DNA from: Halostagnicola larsenii XH-48
Lineage (GTDB): Archaea > Halobacteriota > Halobacteria > Halobacteriales > Natrialbaceae
Reading direction: 5' to 3'
DNA: 64,000 nucleotides
Assembly (NCBI RefSeq): GCF_000517625.1
Contig: NZ_CP007055.1
Coordinates: 992,001 to 1,056,000, forward strand
Shown here: positions 42,827 through 51,825 of the stretch, in pieces
Layout: the number at the start of each line of letters is the position of its first letter
Numbering within the stretch: position 1 is the stretch's first letter
Notes under the pieces: model-generated
The model's database searches: none
Seen by the model: only the letters and a program-made list of their open reading frames with translations
What the model was told of the DNA's origin: nothing
Made by a program: the position numbers and the translations under genes

Positions 42827-43495
42827 ATGAACAGAAAATCGATCGCAGCGATGGCGGTACTCGGTCTGGTACTCGTCTCGGGCTGTCTCCATATGACGGC
42901 GACAGTCGAAGTTTCACCCGATGGGGACCTCGAGACGATGGGCGTCGAAATGGAGATGAACGAGCTCCTCTACGACGAACTCGAGAGCAATGCCCAGGCG
43001 GACGGGTACGACTCAGTGGCGGCGATGATGGAAGACGAAATGCTGGGCGATGCCGACGAAGAACACTACGAGGAGGTCAGTTCGTCGGTCGATGAACTCG
43101 ACAACGGAGACTACCGTGTATCCGTTAGCGCACATAACGTCGATCCCGCTGGTTCGGACGACATCAACGTCACTGTCAACGACGATACGATCGAGTTCGA
43201 AGATTCCGGCATTATCGACGATACGGAGGATGAAGGCGACCCTGCAGAATATGAGAGCGAGATCACCGTCGAGTACGAACTGATCATGCCCGGCGAAATC
43301 CAGGAGCACAATGCTGATGAGATAAGCGAAGACGGAACAACGGCGACGTGGGATCTCCTCAACGCCGACGAAGAAACTGTCTACGCGGAAAGTACGATCG
43401 AAGACGACGGAATGCCCGGATTCGGTATTCCTGCAGGCCTTGCTGCAGCGCTCGTCGTAATAGGCGTTCTTGGGCTGTCTACACGGTCCTCCTGA
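42827..43495 (+). CDS. Lipoprotein with C-terminal PGF-CTERM-like archaeosortase signal
   Basis: A 222-residue exported protein. The N-terminal MNRKSIAAMAVLGLVLVSGC is a signal peptide ending in a lipobox with Cys20. The middle is strongly acidic, beta-rich and low in complexity. The C-terminus MPGFGIPAGLAAALVVIGVLGLSTRSS has the Pro-Gly-Phe-Gly motif, a hydrophobic helix and a basic residue, the PGF-CTERM layout cleaved by archaeosortase ArtA in haloarchaea. Two potential lipid anchors on one protein is unusual. No domain recognised. Confidence 0.82.
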   Translation: MNRKSIAAMAVLGLVLVSGCLHMTATVEVSPDGDLETMGVEMEMNELLYDELESNAQADGYDSVAAMMEDEMLGDADEEHYEEVSSSVDELDNGDYRVSVSAHNVDPAGSDDINVTVNDDTIEFEDSGIIDDTEDEGDPAEYESEITVEYELIMPGEIQEHNADEISEDGTTATWDLLNADEETVYAESTIEDDGMPGFGIPAGLAAALVVIGVLGLSTRSS

Positions 43496-43564
43496 GTATC
43501 GACACCCATCGAGGTGCGGTAACTCTCGACGACAGATTTCCTTTGTTAGGTCCCCCCAGACTCC

Positions 43565-44965
43565 CTACTCGACCAGTCCGTCGTCCTCGCCGCTCTCGTG
43601 TTGCACCCAGATCGTCTTCGTGTTGACGAACTCCCGAATACCTTGCTCGGCGAGTTCGCGCCCGTAGCCGGACTCCTTGACGCCGCCGAAGGGCAGTCTC
43701 GGATCGGACTTGACGAGTTCGTTCACGAACGCCATTCCCGACTCGAACCGCCTGGCAACGCGTTCGCCTCGAGTCTCGTCTTCGGTCCAGACGCTGGCAC
43801 CGAGGCCGAACTGGGTATCGTTTGCCTTCTCGACGGCCGCCGCCTCGTCGGGAACGCGAAACACCGTCGCGACGGGCCCGAACAGTTCCTCCTGATCAGC
43901 CGGCGACCCCGGCGGAATGTCGCTCAGAACCGTCGGCGGATAGAACGCGCCGTCGCGATCCATGGGTTCGCCGCCGATGTGACACTCCGCACCCCGCTCG
44001 ACGGTCTCCTGTACCTGCTCGTCGAGCGTCTCGAGCAGGTCCTCGCGAGCCTGCGGGCCGACGTCGGTGTCCTCGTCCGTCGGATCGCCGACGACCTGTT
44101 CGTCCATGCGTTCGACGAACGCCTCGAGGAACTCGTCGTAGACGTCCTCGACGACGATGAATCGCTTCGCGGCGATGCAGGACTGTCCGGAGTTGATGAG
44201 CCGCGCCTGCGTTCCCTTCTCGACGGCGAGTTCGAGGTCCGCGTCGTCGAGGACGACGAACGGGTCGCTTCCGCCGAGTTCGAGGACGGTCTTTTTCAGC
44301 TCGCTGCCGGCCGTTTCGGCCACCGAGCGGCCCGCACCGCTCGAGCCGGTGAGCGTGACGGCGTCGATTCGATCGTCGGCGATGACCTCGTCGGTTTCGT
44401 CGGAGCCGATCAGCAGGGACGTGAACGCACCCTCGGGACAGCCGGCCTCCCGGAAGACGTCTTCGATGGCTCGAGCGCAGCCGGGGACGTTCGAGGCGTG
44501 TTTCAGAACGCCGACGTTGCCGGCGGCGAGGTTCGGTACGGCGAAGCGAAACGCCTGCCAGAACGGGAAGTTCCAGGGCATGATCGCCAGCACCGTCCCG
44601 ATGGGCTCGTAGCTGATCAGCGTCCGTGCGTCAGCCTCGCTCGCGATTCGCTCGTCCTGTAAGTGCTCGGCGGCGTGTTCGGCGTAGTAGTCACAGAGCC
44701 AGGCGCACTTTTCGACCTCGGCGCGGCTCTGTGCGATCGGTTTTCCCATCTCGTTTGTCATTAACTGTGCGTACGTCGATTCGTTCTCGCGCAACTGCTC
44801 GCCCGCCCTCGTGAGCATCTGCTGTCGATCCTCGATCGGGACCTCGCGCCACTCCGCGAACACTTCCTCGGCTCGCTCGAGCGCCTCGTCTCGCTCCGCG
44901 GTCGATTCACCGTCGTAGGTCTCGAGCGTCTCACCGGTGGCTGGATTCGTACTCTCGATGGACAT
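43565..44965 (-). CDS. NAD(P)-dependent aldehyde dehydrogenase (succinate-semialdehyde type)
   Basis: A 466-residue ALDH-superfamily enzyme. It has MPWNFPFWQAFRFAVPNLAA, TLTGSSGAGRSVAETAGSEL, the catalytic Glu in LELGGSDPFVVLDDADLE and the catalytic Cys in NSGQSCIAAKRFIVVEDVYD. The late PFGGVKESGYGRELAEQGIR closes the active site. The pattern is closest to the GabD/succinate-semialdehyde group; substrate assignment is by resemblance. It is divergent from the CitE-like gene. The ATG at 44965 (MSIESTNPATGE) is chosen over an upstream in-frame extension that overlaps the promoter region. Confidence 0.92.
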   Translation of the reverse strand: MSIESTNPATGETLETYDGESTAERDEALERAEEVFAEWREVPIEDRQQMLTRAGEQLRENESTYAQLMTNEMGKPIAQSRAEVEKCAWLCDYYAEHAAEHLQDERIASEADARTLISYEPIGTVLAIMPWNFPFWQAFRFAVPNLAAGNVGVLKHASNVPGCARAIEDVFREAGCPEGAFTSLLIGSDETDEVIADDRIDAVTLTGSSGAGRSVAETAGSELKKTVLELGGSDPFVVLDDADLELAVEKGTQARLINSGQSCIAAKRFIVVEDVYDEFLEAFVERMDEQVVGDPTDEDTDVGPQAREDLLETLDEQVQETVERGAECHIGGEPMDRDGAFYPPTVLSDIPPGSPADQEELFGPVATVFRVPDEAAAVEKANDTQFGLGASVWTEDETRGERVARRFESGMAFVNELVKSDPRLPFGGVKESGYGRELAEQGIREFVNTKTIWVQHESGEDDGLVE

Positions 44966-45097
44966 GGACGAATCCACAACGAGGAGCGCCATAGGTTTCG
45001 GGGAGGAACTCGCCGGTAGCGAGCAGTCCGTCGCATCGCGATTGCACGCGCGGTGGATCACCCGTACTTTCACTTCGCTCCCCCGCGCAGACACTGT

Positions 45098-45961
45098 ATG
45101 GCTCGTCGAAGCGTTCTGTTCACCCCGGGCGATCAGTCCGAACTGCTCCGGAAAGCGCCCCGTTCCGGTGCGGACGTGATCGTTTTCGACCTCGAGGATG
45201 CGGTGTCTCCGAATCGAAAATCGGACGCTCGAGCGGCCGTCGCGTCGGTTCTCTCCGACTCCGAGTTCGATCCCGACTGCGAGGTCTGCGTGAGAGTTAC
45301 CGGGAATTCAACGGAGATCGAGGCGGATCTCGAGGCGATACTCGAGGCCGATTTCGGCGATCCGCTCGTCGATAGCGTCATGCTTCCGAAGGTCGCCTCG
45401 GCCGAGGACGTTCGGTCGCTCGTCGACAGACTTGCCGAACACGGTACAACACTGCCGGTTTTCGCCCTCGTCGAGAACGCGGCGGGCGTGTTGGCCGCGC
45501 CCGACATCGCGTCGGTTCCCGAAACGACGGCGCTCGTGTTCGGCGCGGAGGACCTCGCCGCGGATATCGGTGCGACGCGAACGGCAGAGGGAACGGAGGT
45601 GCTCTACGCTCGAGAACGCGTCGTCCTCGCCGCGTCGGCCGCCGATATCGACGCGATCGACACCGTCTTCACCGATTTCGAGGACGAGTCGGGCCTGCGC
45701 GAGGAGGCGGCGTTCGCCGTTCAACTGGGGTACGACGGCAAACTCGCGATCCACCCTGCACAGGTCGACCCGATCACCGACGCGTTCGTCCCGTCCGTCG
45801 AGGACCTCGAGTGGGCTCGAGCCGTTCTGGCGGCCAAACGCGACGCGGACGACGCCGGTCGAGGCGTCTTCGAAGTCGACGGCGAAATGATCGACGCGCC
45901 CCTGATCGCACGCGCCGAGCGAATTCTCGAGCGCTCGGGCGCCCCCTCCGAACACAACTGA
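45098..45961 (+). CDS. CitE-like CoA lyase (HpcH/HpaI aldolase family)
   Basis: A 287-residue TIM-barrel enzyme of the citrate lyase beta/malyl-CoA lyase family. The Mg-binding FDLEDAVSPNRKSDARAAV (about residues 29-47), VRVTGNSTEIEADL, ALVENAAGVLAAPDIASVPE and FGAEDLAADIG are family motifs, and the late YDGKLAIHPAQVDPITDAF is typical. It could act as malyl-CoA or beta-methylmalyl-CoA lyase, as in haloarchaeal methylaspartate-cycle enzymes. It is divergent from the aldehyde dehydrogenase and followed by gdhA after ~105 nt. Confidence 0.9.
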   Translation: MARRSVLFTPGDQSELLRKAPRSGADVIVFDLEDAVSPNRKSDARAAVASVLSDSEFDPDCEVCVRVTGNSTEIEADLEAILEADFGDPLVDSVMLPKVASAEDVRSLVDRLAEHGTTLPVFALVENAAGVLAAPDIASVPETTALVFGAEDLAADIGATRTAEGTEVLYARERVVLAASAADIDAIDTVFTDFEDESGLREEAAFAVQLGYDGKLAIHPAQVDPITDAFVPSVEDLEWARAVLAAKRDADDAGRGVFEVDGEMIDAPLIARAERILERSGAPSEHN

Positions 45962-45973
45962 TCGTACATCCGA

Positions 45974-45996
45974 TATATAGTGGTGTATATATAGTG
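45974..45996. repeat. Direct TATATAGTG repeat between citE-like gene and gdhA
   Basis: TATATAGTG occurs at 45974-45982 and again at 45988-45996, a 14-bp period, in an AT-rich island 70-95 nt before the gdhA start. Either copy could serve as a TATA box for a longer leader or as a binding site, since a closer weak TATA-like element (CTTATCC, near 46040) suits a leaderless gdhA transcript. Confidence 0.5.
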
Positions 45997-46067
45997 TAAA
46001 TATGTATTAGAACTGGTCGTGATAGACATTCGCTACGCTTATCCCCCACTCGCAAAAATAGCTGCGT

Positions 46068-47324
46068 ATGTCGGAGCAAGCCAACCCGTTCGAAAGTTTG
46101 CAATCCCAGATCGACGAGGCCAGCTCACACGTCGACATTGGCAACGACGTTCTCGAGCGTCTCAAACACCCAGAACGCGTACTCGAGACGAATCTCACCG
46201 TCGAACTCGACGACGGATCGCTCGAGCGATTCAAAGCGTTTCGCTCGCAATTTAACGGCGACCGCGGTCCGTACAAGGGCGGCATTCGATACCATCCGGA
46301 CGTTTCCCGCGACGAAGTAAAAGCGCTGTCCGGCTGGATGGTGTACAAATGTGCAACCGTGGGCATTCCCTACGGCGGCGGCAAAGGCGGAATTATCATC
46401 GACCCCGACGAGTACTCCGCCGACGAAATCGAACGACTGACGCGGGCGTTCGCGAAGGAACTCCGCCCGTTGATCGGCGTCGACCGCGACGTTCCCGCAC
46501 CCGACGTAAACACGGGTCAGCGGGAGATGAACTGGATCAAAGACACCTACGAGACGCTCGAGAACACCACCGAGCCCGGCGTCATCACCGGGAAAGCGCT
46601 CGATTCGGGCGGTAGCGAGGGCCGCGTCGAGGCGACGGGACGATCGACCGTCCTCGCCGCGCGCGAAGCCTTCGACTACCTCGATAAGGACCTCGAAGGC
46701 GCAACGGTCGCCGTACAGGGCTATGGCAACGCCGGCTGGATCGCCGCGAAACTGATCGACGAGATGGGCGCGAAAGTCGTCGCCGCGAGCGACTCGAGCG
46801 GCGGCGTCTACAACCCGGACGGCTTCGATCCCGTCGCGGCGAAAGATCACAAACACGAAACCGGCTCCATCACCGGATTCGAGGGCGCGACCGACGAAAT
46901 CACGAACGAAGATGTCCTCACGCTCGACGTCGATCTCCTGATCCCTGCGGCCCTCGAGAACGCGATCGACGGCGAACTCGCGAAATCCGTGCAGGCGGAC
47001 GTCATTTCGGAGGCGGCAAACGGGCCGCTGACGCCCGACGCCGACGAGGTACTCGCGGACGAAGACGTGCTGGTCATTCCCGACATTCTCGCAAACGCGG
47101 GCGGCGTCACCGTCTCGTACTTCGAATGGGTGCAGAACCGACAGCGCTTCTACTGGTCCGAAGAGCGCGTCAACGAGGAACTCGAGTCGATCATCGTCGA
47201 GGCCTTCGACGATCTGGTCGAGAGCTACGAAGAAAACGACCTCGAGTCGTTCCGGACGGCAGCGTACGTGGTCGCCCTCGAGCGCGTTGCCGGAGCGTTC
47301 GAAGAAGCCGGAACGTTCCCCTGA
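46068..47324 (+). CDS. gdhA: Glutamate dehydrogenase
   Basis: A 418-residue enzyme interconverting glutamate and 2-oxoglutarate plus ammonia. It shows [40 protein letters not shown] with the catalytic Lys region, [20 protein letters not shown] and the dinucleotide motif [20 protein letters not shown]. The C-terminal half has [20 protein letters not shown]. The acidic surface is typical of halophilic GDH. The NAD or NADP preference cannot be decided from the motifs. It supplies glutamate for the methylaspartate cycle if that cycle operates here. Confidence 0.95.
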   Translation: MSEQANPFESLQSQIDEASSHVDIGNDVLERLKHPERVLETNLTVELDDGSLERFKAFRSQFNGDRGPYKGGIRYHPDVSRDEVKALSGWMVYKCATVGIPYGGGKGGIIIDPDEYSADEIERLTRAFAKELRPLIGVDRDVPAPDVNTGQREMNWIKDTYETLENTTEPGVITGKALDSGGSEGRVEATGRSTVLAAREAFDYLDKDLEGATVAVQGYGNAGWIAAKLIDEMGAKVVAASDSSGGVYNPDGFDPVAAKDHKHETGSITGFEGATDEITNEDVLTLDVDLLIPAALENAIDGELAKSVQADVISEAANGPLTPDADEVLADEDVLVIPDILANAGGVTVSYFEWVQNRQRFYWSEERVNEELESIIVEAFDDLVESYEENDLESFRTAAYVVALERVAGAFEEAGTFP

Positions 47325-47429
47325 GCCCTCCCTCGAGCGTCGATGCGGGACAGTCAAGCGCCCGCTAGTCCGATTATCTCTACTCGGTAGTTTTTTCTCG
47401 CCTGCACCACATCACCACACAACGCTTGG

Positions 47430-47936
47430 ATGATCCGAGATCGGCTGGCGGTGTACCGTGATCGCGTTCGACGCGAGTTAACCGCCGCATTCGCCGAGAA
47501 CCATACACCGCACGAGGTGGCGTTTAGTTTTTCGATCGGTCTGTTCGTAACGTCGATGCCAACCGGCGGGCTTGGGCTCGGATTGCTGGCCATTCTTGCC
47601 TACTGGTACGCCTGGGCGAGTAAAACGGCGATGTTCGCGGCCGTCGTCGTTTTGAATCCGTTCGTCAAACCAGCGGTGTACGTCGGCAGTTACCAGCTTG
47701 GAAGTACGTTTCTGGGTTCGGACCAACTGGTCACCGTCAAGCACGAGGCGGTTGATACGGTGATCGAACTCGTCCAGTTCCTGCTCGTCGGAAACGTCAT
47801 CATCGGACTGGCGATGTCCGGTATCGGCTATCTGGTGGTGTTACACTTGACACGGTCGTATCGCCAGCGAGAGGACACGTCTTTCCGTTCGTCGATCGTT
47901 TCGATCGCGCTTTCGCCGTTCGACCGGAGGAAGTAA
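47430..47936 (+). CDS. DUF2062 membrane protein
   Basis: A 168-residue protein with the DUF2062 pattern: a charged N-terminal helix, then TPHEVAFSFSIGLFVTSMPT, a hydrophobic stretch GLGLLAILAYWYAWASKTAM, and ALVVVLNPFVKPAVYVGSYQ-like LNPFVKPAVYVGSYQLGSTF. Three to four transmembrane helices are predicted. The family is of unknown function and often associated with envelope or glycosylation genes. It is convergent with the acyl-CoA dehydrogenase gene. Confidence 0.88.
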   Translation: MIRDRLAVYRDRVRRELTAAFAENHTPHEVAFSFSIGLFVTSMPTGGLGLGLLAILAYWYAWASKTAMFAAVVVLNPFVKPAVYVGSYQLGSTFLGSDQLVTVKHEAVDTVIELVQFLLVGNVIIGLAMSGIGYLVVLHLTRSYRQREDTSFRSSIVSIALSPFDRRK

Positions 47937-47969
47937 TCACTTTGGGCGGTTGTCGATCCGTCCCGCCGC

Positions 47970-49112
47970 TTAGAGACCGAGTTCCCGACCGATGACGAGG
48001 TGTTGGATCTCGCTCGTTCCTTCGCCGATCTCCATGAGCTTCGCGTCGCGATAGAACCGCTGCGGCGCGAAGTCGGTCGTGTAGCCGTATCCGCCGAGTA
48101 CCTGCACCGCGTCTTCGGCGACCTCTCGAGCGGCTTCGCTGGCGTCGAGTTTCGCGAGGGCGGAGGCCTTCGTGACTGGTTCACCTCGATCGTACTTCCG
48201 GGCGGCCTTGTGAGTGAGCAGGCGCGCTCGCTCGGTTTTACGGTACATATCGACGATCTTGTCTCGAACGGCGTCGAACTTCGAAATCGGCTGGTCGAAC
48301 TGTTCGCGCTCGGTGCTGTAGCGTTTCGCGTGCTCGTAGGCCCCCTGTGCCAGTCCCGTCGAGAGCGCGGCGATCGAAATCCGGCCACCGTCGAGGGTCT
48401 TTTTCGTCTGTTCCCATCCCTCGCCCTCCTCGCCGAGCAGTCGATCCGCCGGCAATCGCACGCTATCGAGGGAAATCTCGCAGGTGGGCGAGGCGTTGAG
48501 CCCCATTTTCTCCCAGGTCGTCGTCACCTCGAAGCCCTCGTCCTCGTTCGGATCGACGATGAACGTCGAAATCCCGTCGTACCCCGCGTCGGGATCGGTC
48601 ACGGCCTTGACGAGGATCGACCCCGCCACCGATGCATTGGTGATAAACTGCTTCGTCCCGTCGAGAACCCACTCCGAGCCGTCTTTGCGGGCTGTCGTAC
48701 TCATTCCGGACGCGTCCGATCCGCTTTCGGGTTCGGTTAGTGCCCAGCCGCCGAGATACTCGCCCTCGGCGAGCGGCCGAAGCCACCGTTCTTTCTGTGC
48801 CTCGGTGCCGAACAACTCGAGCGGTTTCGACGCCAGAGACGTGTGTGCGACGTAGGACAGGCCGATCGACCCCGAAACCGTACCGATTTCCTCGGCGATC
48901 AGCGCGTACATCAACGTATCGCCGCCGAGCCCACCGTACTCCTCGTCGATGGGAACGCCCATGATATCGAGATCGGCGAACATCTCGAAAATCTCGTCGG
49001 GAAACCGGTGTTCGTCCTCGATCTCCTGAGCGATCGGTGCGATTTCGTCCGTACAGACGTCTCTGACGGTCTGTCGAATCATCCGATGCTCGTCGGATAG
49101 GTCGGCTTCCAT
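47970..49112 (-). CDS. Acyl-CoA dehydrogenase
   Basis: A 380-residue FAD enzyme of fatty-acid or branched-chain acyl-CoA oxidation. It has WALTEPESGSDASGMSTTAR and QFITNASVAGSILVKAVTD of the middle domain, and the C-terminal helical domain with EREQFDQPISKFDAVRDKIV, AVQVLGGYGYTTDFAPQRFY and DAKLMEIGEGTSEIQHLVIG with a conserved catalytic-site Glu. The length is normal. The ATG at 49112 (MEADLSDEHR) is preferred to one three codons upstream. The electron acceptor would be an electron-transfer flavoprotein encoded elsewhere. Confidence 0.94.
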   Translation of the reverse strand: MEADLSDEHRMIRQTVRDVCTDEIAPIAQEIEDEHRFPDEIFEMFADLDIMGVPIDEEYGGLGGDTLMYALIAEEIGTVSGSIGLSYVAHTSLASKPLELFGTEAQKERWLRPLAEGEYLGGWALTEPESGSDASGMSTTARKDGSEWVLDGTKQFITNASVAGSILVKAVTDPDAGYDGISTFIVDPNEDEGFEVTTTWEKMGLNASPTCEISLDSVRLPADRLLGEEGEGWEQTKKTLDGGRISIAALSTGLAQGAYEHAKRYSTEREQFDQPISKFDAVRDKIVDMYRKTERARLLTHKAARKYDRGEPVTKASALAKLDASEAAREVAEDAVQVLGGYGYTTDFAPQRFYRDAKLMEIGEGTSEIQHLVIGRELGL

Positions 49113-49168
49113 ACGCAACACTTGCCGGCTCGAGGCATAAGCGCACCGACGAAGTACAGGGTCAGTCG

Positions 49169-50512
49169 TTACCAGCCGCGGTCGTCGAGTTCGTCGTCCT
49201 CGTCGTCCTCGGCCTCTCCGTCACTTCCTTCGAAATCATCCGTCGACTCCTCACGATCGGATTCTGTATCCGTGTCCCGCCCGCTGTCGTCACCGGTCGC
49301 TTCGTCCGCCGAGTCGTCCGTGTGGTACCATTCGAACTCGTCGTCGTCCGACGCTCCGGAACTGTCGGTCGTCGACCACGAGTCGTCGTGGTCGTCGAAC
49401 CCGGACTGGCCGGCGGTCTGTTCGTCGTCCCAGCGGGAGTCGGTTGCCTGACCCGCTGTCGATGCACCTGAAGCAGCGCCAGTCACGTTTCCACGGAGCG
49501 CTGCACGCAGGTCCGGAACGAGGTCGAGATCCGCGTTGGTGTCCCCGAGCAACAAGAGCGCGTAGTATCGGAAGTACACCGTGATCGGCGTCCAGACGAT
49601 CGACAGCAACAGCAGGAACGTTACGAGAGCGGCGACCATAAAGAGGGTAAACAGGATTCCGCCCACCAAGCCGAGTTCTGCGAGCACGGCGAACAGAACG
49701 AACGCCAGAATCACGAACGGAATCGCGAGCACGATCGCCGCGATGCCGAAGACGAACCACGCAGTGATCGTGATGACGAGCAGGAGTATCCACGCGAGCA
49801 CGAGGTAGACGACGTACTCAGACCAGTTCGCTTTGAACGTCGACCAGAACTGACCCCACGCGCTCAGCACACCGCGTTCCTCGAGTAGCATGATGGGGGC
49901 GACGAACTCGGACGTAAAGCGGAGGATGATGCTGTAAACGAGCGCGAAGACCACTCCCAACACAACGATCCCCCAGAGCGTGGCACCAGTCAATTGATCG
50001 AGTAGGTCTCCACCGGTCAGTTCGTAGTAGAGTAGCCCGCCCACGATAGCGACCGGGACGGCGTTTACGATGACTCGAAAGACGAACAGTCGAAACCCGC
50101 GTCCGAGGTTCTCGAGGAAATACTGTCTGACGTGGACCTCCTCGGATCGCAACGATTCGATAAAGACGAACTCCATGATCGCCGTGATGAGACCAAATAT
50201 GAGCCAGATTCCGATGGAGATAGCAGCGAGAACGAGCGCTACGGCGATTACTTCATCCATCGGGAACTCTTCGCCCGTTTCCTGCTCGTACTGTTCCTGA
50301 ACGCTCCCCTGGAACTCACCCTCGACGTCTGACTGTGGCGTCTCGTCGGTGACCATTCCGACGTCGCCAAACGGGATCCCCGGCCCAGAGAAGCCCAGGC
50401 TGCTCACGAAGAAGACGATCAGCGCGAGTCTGAGCACAAGTCCGAGGCTAATCGGCGTGAGGAACTCCCGTGTCGCGTCGATTGCGTCGCTGAGATTATC
50501 CACGGCATACAT
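49169..50512 (-). CDS. Multi-spanning membrane protein with long acidic tail
   Basis: A 447-residue protein. After MYAVDNLSDAIDATREFLTP come about seven hydrophobic segments to residue ~340, including RLFVFRVIVNAVPVAIVGGL and the late LLLSIVWTPITVYFRYYALL. The last ~110 residues are an acidic Ser/Asp/Thr-rich cytoplasmic tail. The layout matches the haloarchaeal DUF7544-type membrane family, which I name with limited certainty. The ATG at 50512 is chosen because the upstream in-frame part is not hydrophobic or conserved-looking. Function unknown. Confidence 0.82.
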   Translation of the reverse strand: MYAVDNLSDAIDATREFLTPISLGLVLRLALIVFFVSSLGFSGPGIPFGDVGMVTDETPQSDVEGEFQGSVQEQYEQETGEEFPMDEVIAVALVLAAISIGIWLIFGLITAIMEFVFIESLRSEEVHVRQYFLENLGRGFRLFVFRVIVNAVPVAIVGGLLYYELTGGDLLDQLTGATLWGIVVLGVVFALVYSIILRFTSEFVAPIMLLEERGVLSAWGQFWSTFKANWSEYVVYLVLAWILLLVITITAWFVFGIAAIVLAIPFVILAFVLFAVLAELGLVGGILFTLFMVAALVTFLLLLSIVWTPITVYFRYYALLLLGDTNADLDLVPDLRAALRGNVTGAASGASTAGQATDSRWDDEQTAGQSGFDDHDDSWSTTDSSGASDDDEFEWYHTDDSADEATGDDSGRDTDTESDREESTDDFEGSDGEAEDDEDDELDDRGW

Positions 50513-50649
50513 GATTGCTCGAGGGTAGTATCGCCACCATGAAAATAATACTGTTATGACGGTCGCATTCGACTGACCGTTTCGTGAAGGAACCGCTCCG
50601 AACCTCGACCGCCGGCCGACACCCATTCTCGCCTACAGTTCGAGACTCA

Positions 50650-50655
50650 TTTAAG
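50650..50655 (+). promoter_or_regulatory. TATA-like box of the kinase gene
   Basis: TTTAAG at 50650-50655 lies 25-30 nt before the ATG at 50680, the expected distance for a leaderless haloarchaeal transcript. The start is therefore also the likely 5' end of the message. Confidence 0.6.
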
Positions 50656-50679
50656 CTTCACCGTCCTTACTCACAGCAC

Positions 50680-51486
50680 ATGGATATCCGTCAGTTCGCG
50701 CGTGGATCCGTCGAATGGAGCCGCCTCGAGCGGGTCGCACGCACGCTGGCGGATCGATACGACCGGGACGTAGTACGCGTCGAGTTCCTCGAGGCGGACA
50801 ACTGGCTTTCGATACCGTGTGTGATCGACGACGAGTTCTTCGTCAAGATCGTCTCCAAACAGAACGCGCTGGTCCACGCGCTGTTGACGACCGGGCGAAA
50901 CGTCGGCGCGTTTTCCTCGGGAACCGAGGGGTTTTTCGACCGGTTCGACACGCCCCGCGAGATGGTCGAACACGAGTACGAGGCGACACAGCAAATCCGA
51001 GAAATCGGTCTCAACGCGCCAAAACCGATCGAGTCGTTCGAGGTCAACGGACTCGGCGTCCTCGTCCTCGAGTACCTACCCGACTTTCGGTCGCTCGACG
51101 ACGTGTCCGATTCGGACATCCGCTCTCGAGCGCCGGAACTGTTCGAGATGCTCGCGACGATGCACGCGAACGAGCTGGCCCACGGGGACCTCCGCGCGGA
51201 AAACGTGCTGGTGTGTGAGGACGAACTCTACGTCATCGATGCCACGAGCGTCGCAGCGGGTCGAATGGCGGAGAAGACGGCCTACGACGTCGCCTGTGCG
51301 ATGGCCCTTCTCGAGCCCAGAATCGGCGCTCGAGACGCCGTTCGTGAGGCGGTGGCCGTCTACGACGCCGACGTGTTGCTGTCGGCTCGAGAGTTCCTCG
51401 ACTTCGTGCGGATGCGCCCGGACCACCAGTTCGATTCGACGAGACTCCGAAGCGAGGTCGAAAAGGTCGCCGATCTACAGGAGTGA
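50680..51486 (+). CDS. RIO/Bud32-like atypical protein kinase
   Basis: A 268-residue kinase-fold protein. The conserved Lys is in EFFVKIVSK (Lys56), the C-helix Glu in MVEHEYEATQQIREIGL (about Glu99), and the catalytic loop is AHGDLRAENVLV (His169, Asp171 and Asn176 by eye). The metal-binding Asp is in YVIDATS, replacing DFG, as in RIO and Bud32 relatives. A GVLVLEYLPDFRSLDD hinge is visible. It is shorter than canonical RIO1/RIO2 and lacks their N-terminal winged helix. The substrate is unknown. A TATA-like box lies ~28 nt upstream. Confidence 0.88.
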   Translation: MDIRQFARGSVEWSRLERVARTLADRYDRDVVRVEFLEADNWLSIPCVIDDEFFVKIVSKQNALVHALLTTGRNVGAFSSGTEGFFDRFDTPREMVEHEYEATQQIREIGLNAPKPIESFEVNGLGVLVLEYLPDFRSLDDVSDSDIRSRAPELFEMLATMHANELAHGDLRAENVLVCEDELYVIDATSVAAGRMAEKTAYDVACAMALLEPRIGARDAVREAVAVYDADVLLSAREFLDFVRMRPDHQFDSTRLRSEVEKVADLQE

Positions 51487-51825
51487 TAGCATCGGTCTAG
51501 CCCCGCGATGTGGGATTCTCGGCCCAGTCGTCCTTTTTCGGTTCGATCGACCGGTATCAGATAACGACGGTGAGGTGTCCAAGACAGTACTCGACAATGG
51601 ATACGAAAGCGAGAAGGCGAAAGGCGTGGACGAGCGGTGGATCCGTTCTCCTAGGAGTTCGGCGGAGTCGGAGACGAGCAGTTACCGGTGAAGACGTGAA
51701 AAGCGTCCTGAACCGGCATCTCGTACACCGGCCGGGAGCACCAAAAAGATCCCGGTCGCGGAATCGATCACGATGGGTATCGAATCGGTCTCGAGCGAGA
51801 CCTCGTCGAACGGCAGTAAGAACGG
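51487..51825. other. Intergenic stretch without a supported gene (339 bp)
   Basis: Between the kinase stop codon and the nitrilase-family stop codon. No start-to-stop frame here has convincing protein-like composition. Two weak traces were seen. On the minus strand, the nitrilase frame stays open for ~44 codons past its stop and reads protein-like (IPIVIDSATGIFLVLPAG) but has no ATG start. On the plus strand, a short frame reads STKKIPVAESITMGIESV with no upstream start. It could contain a gene remnant or an untranslated RNA. Confidence 0.5.
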
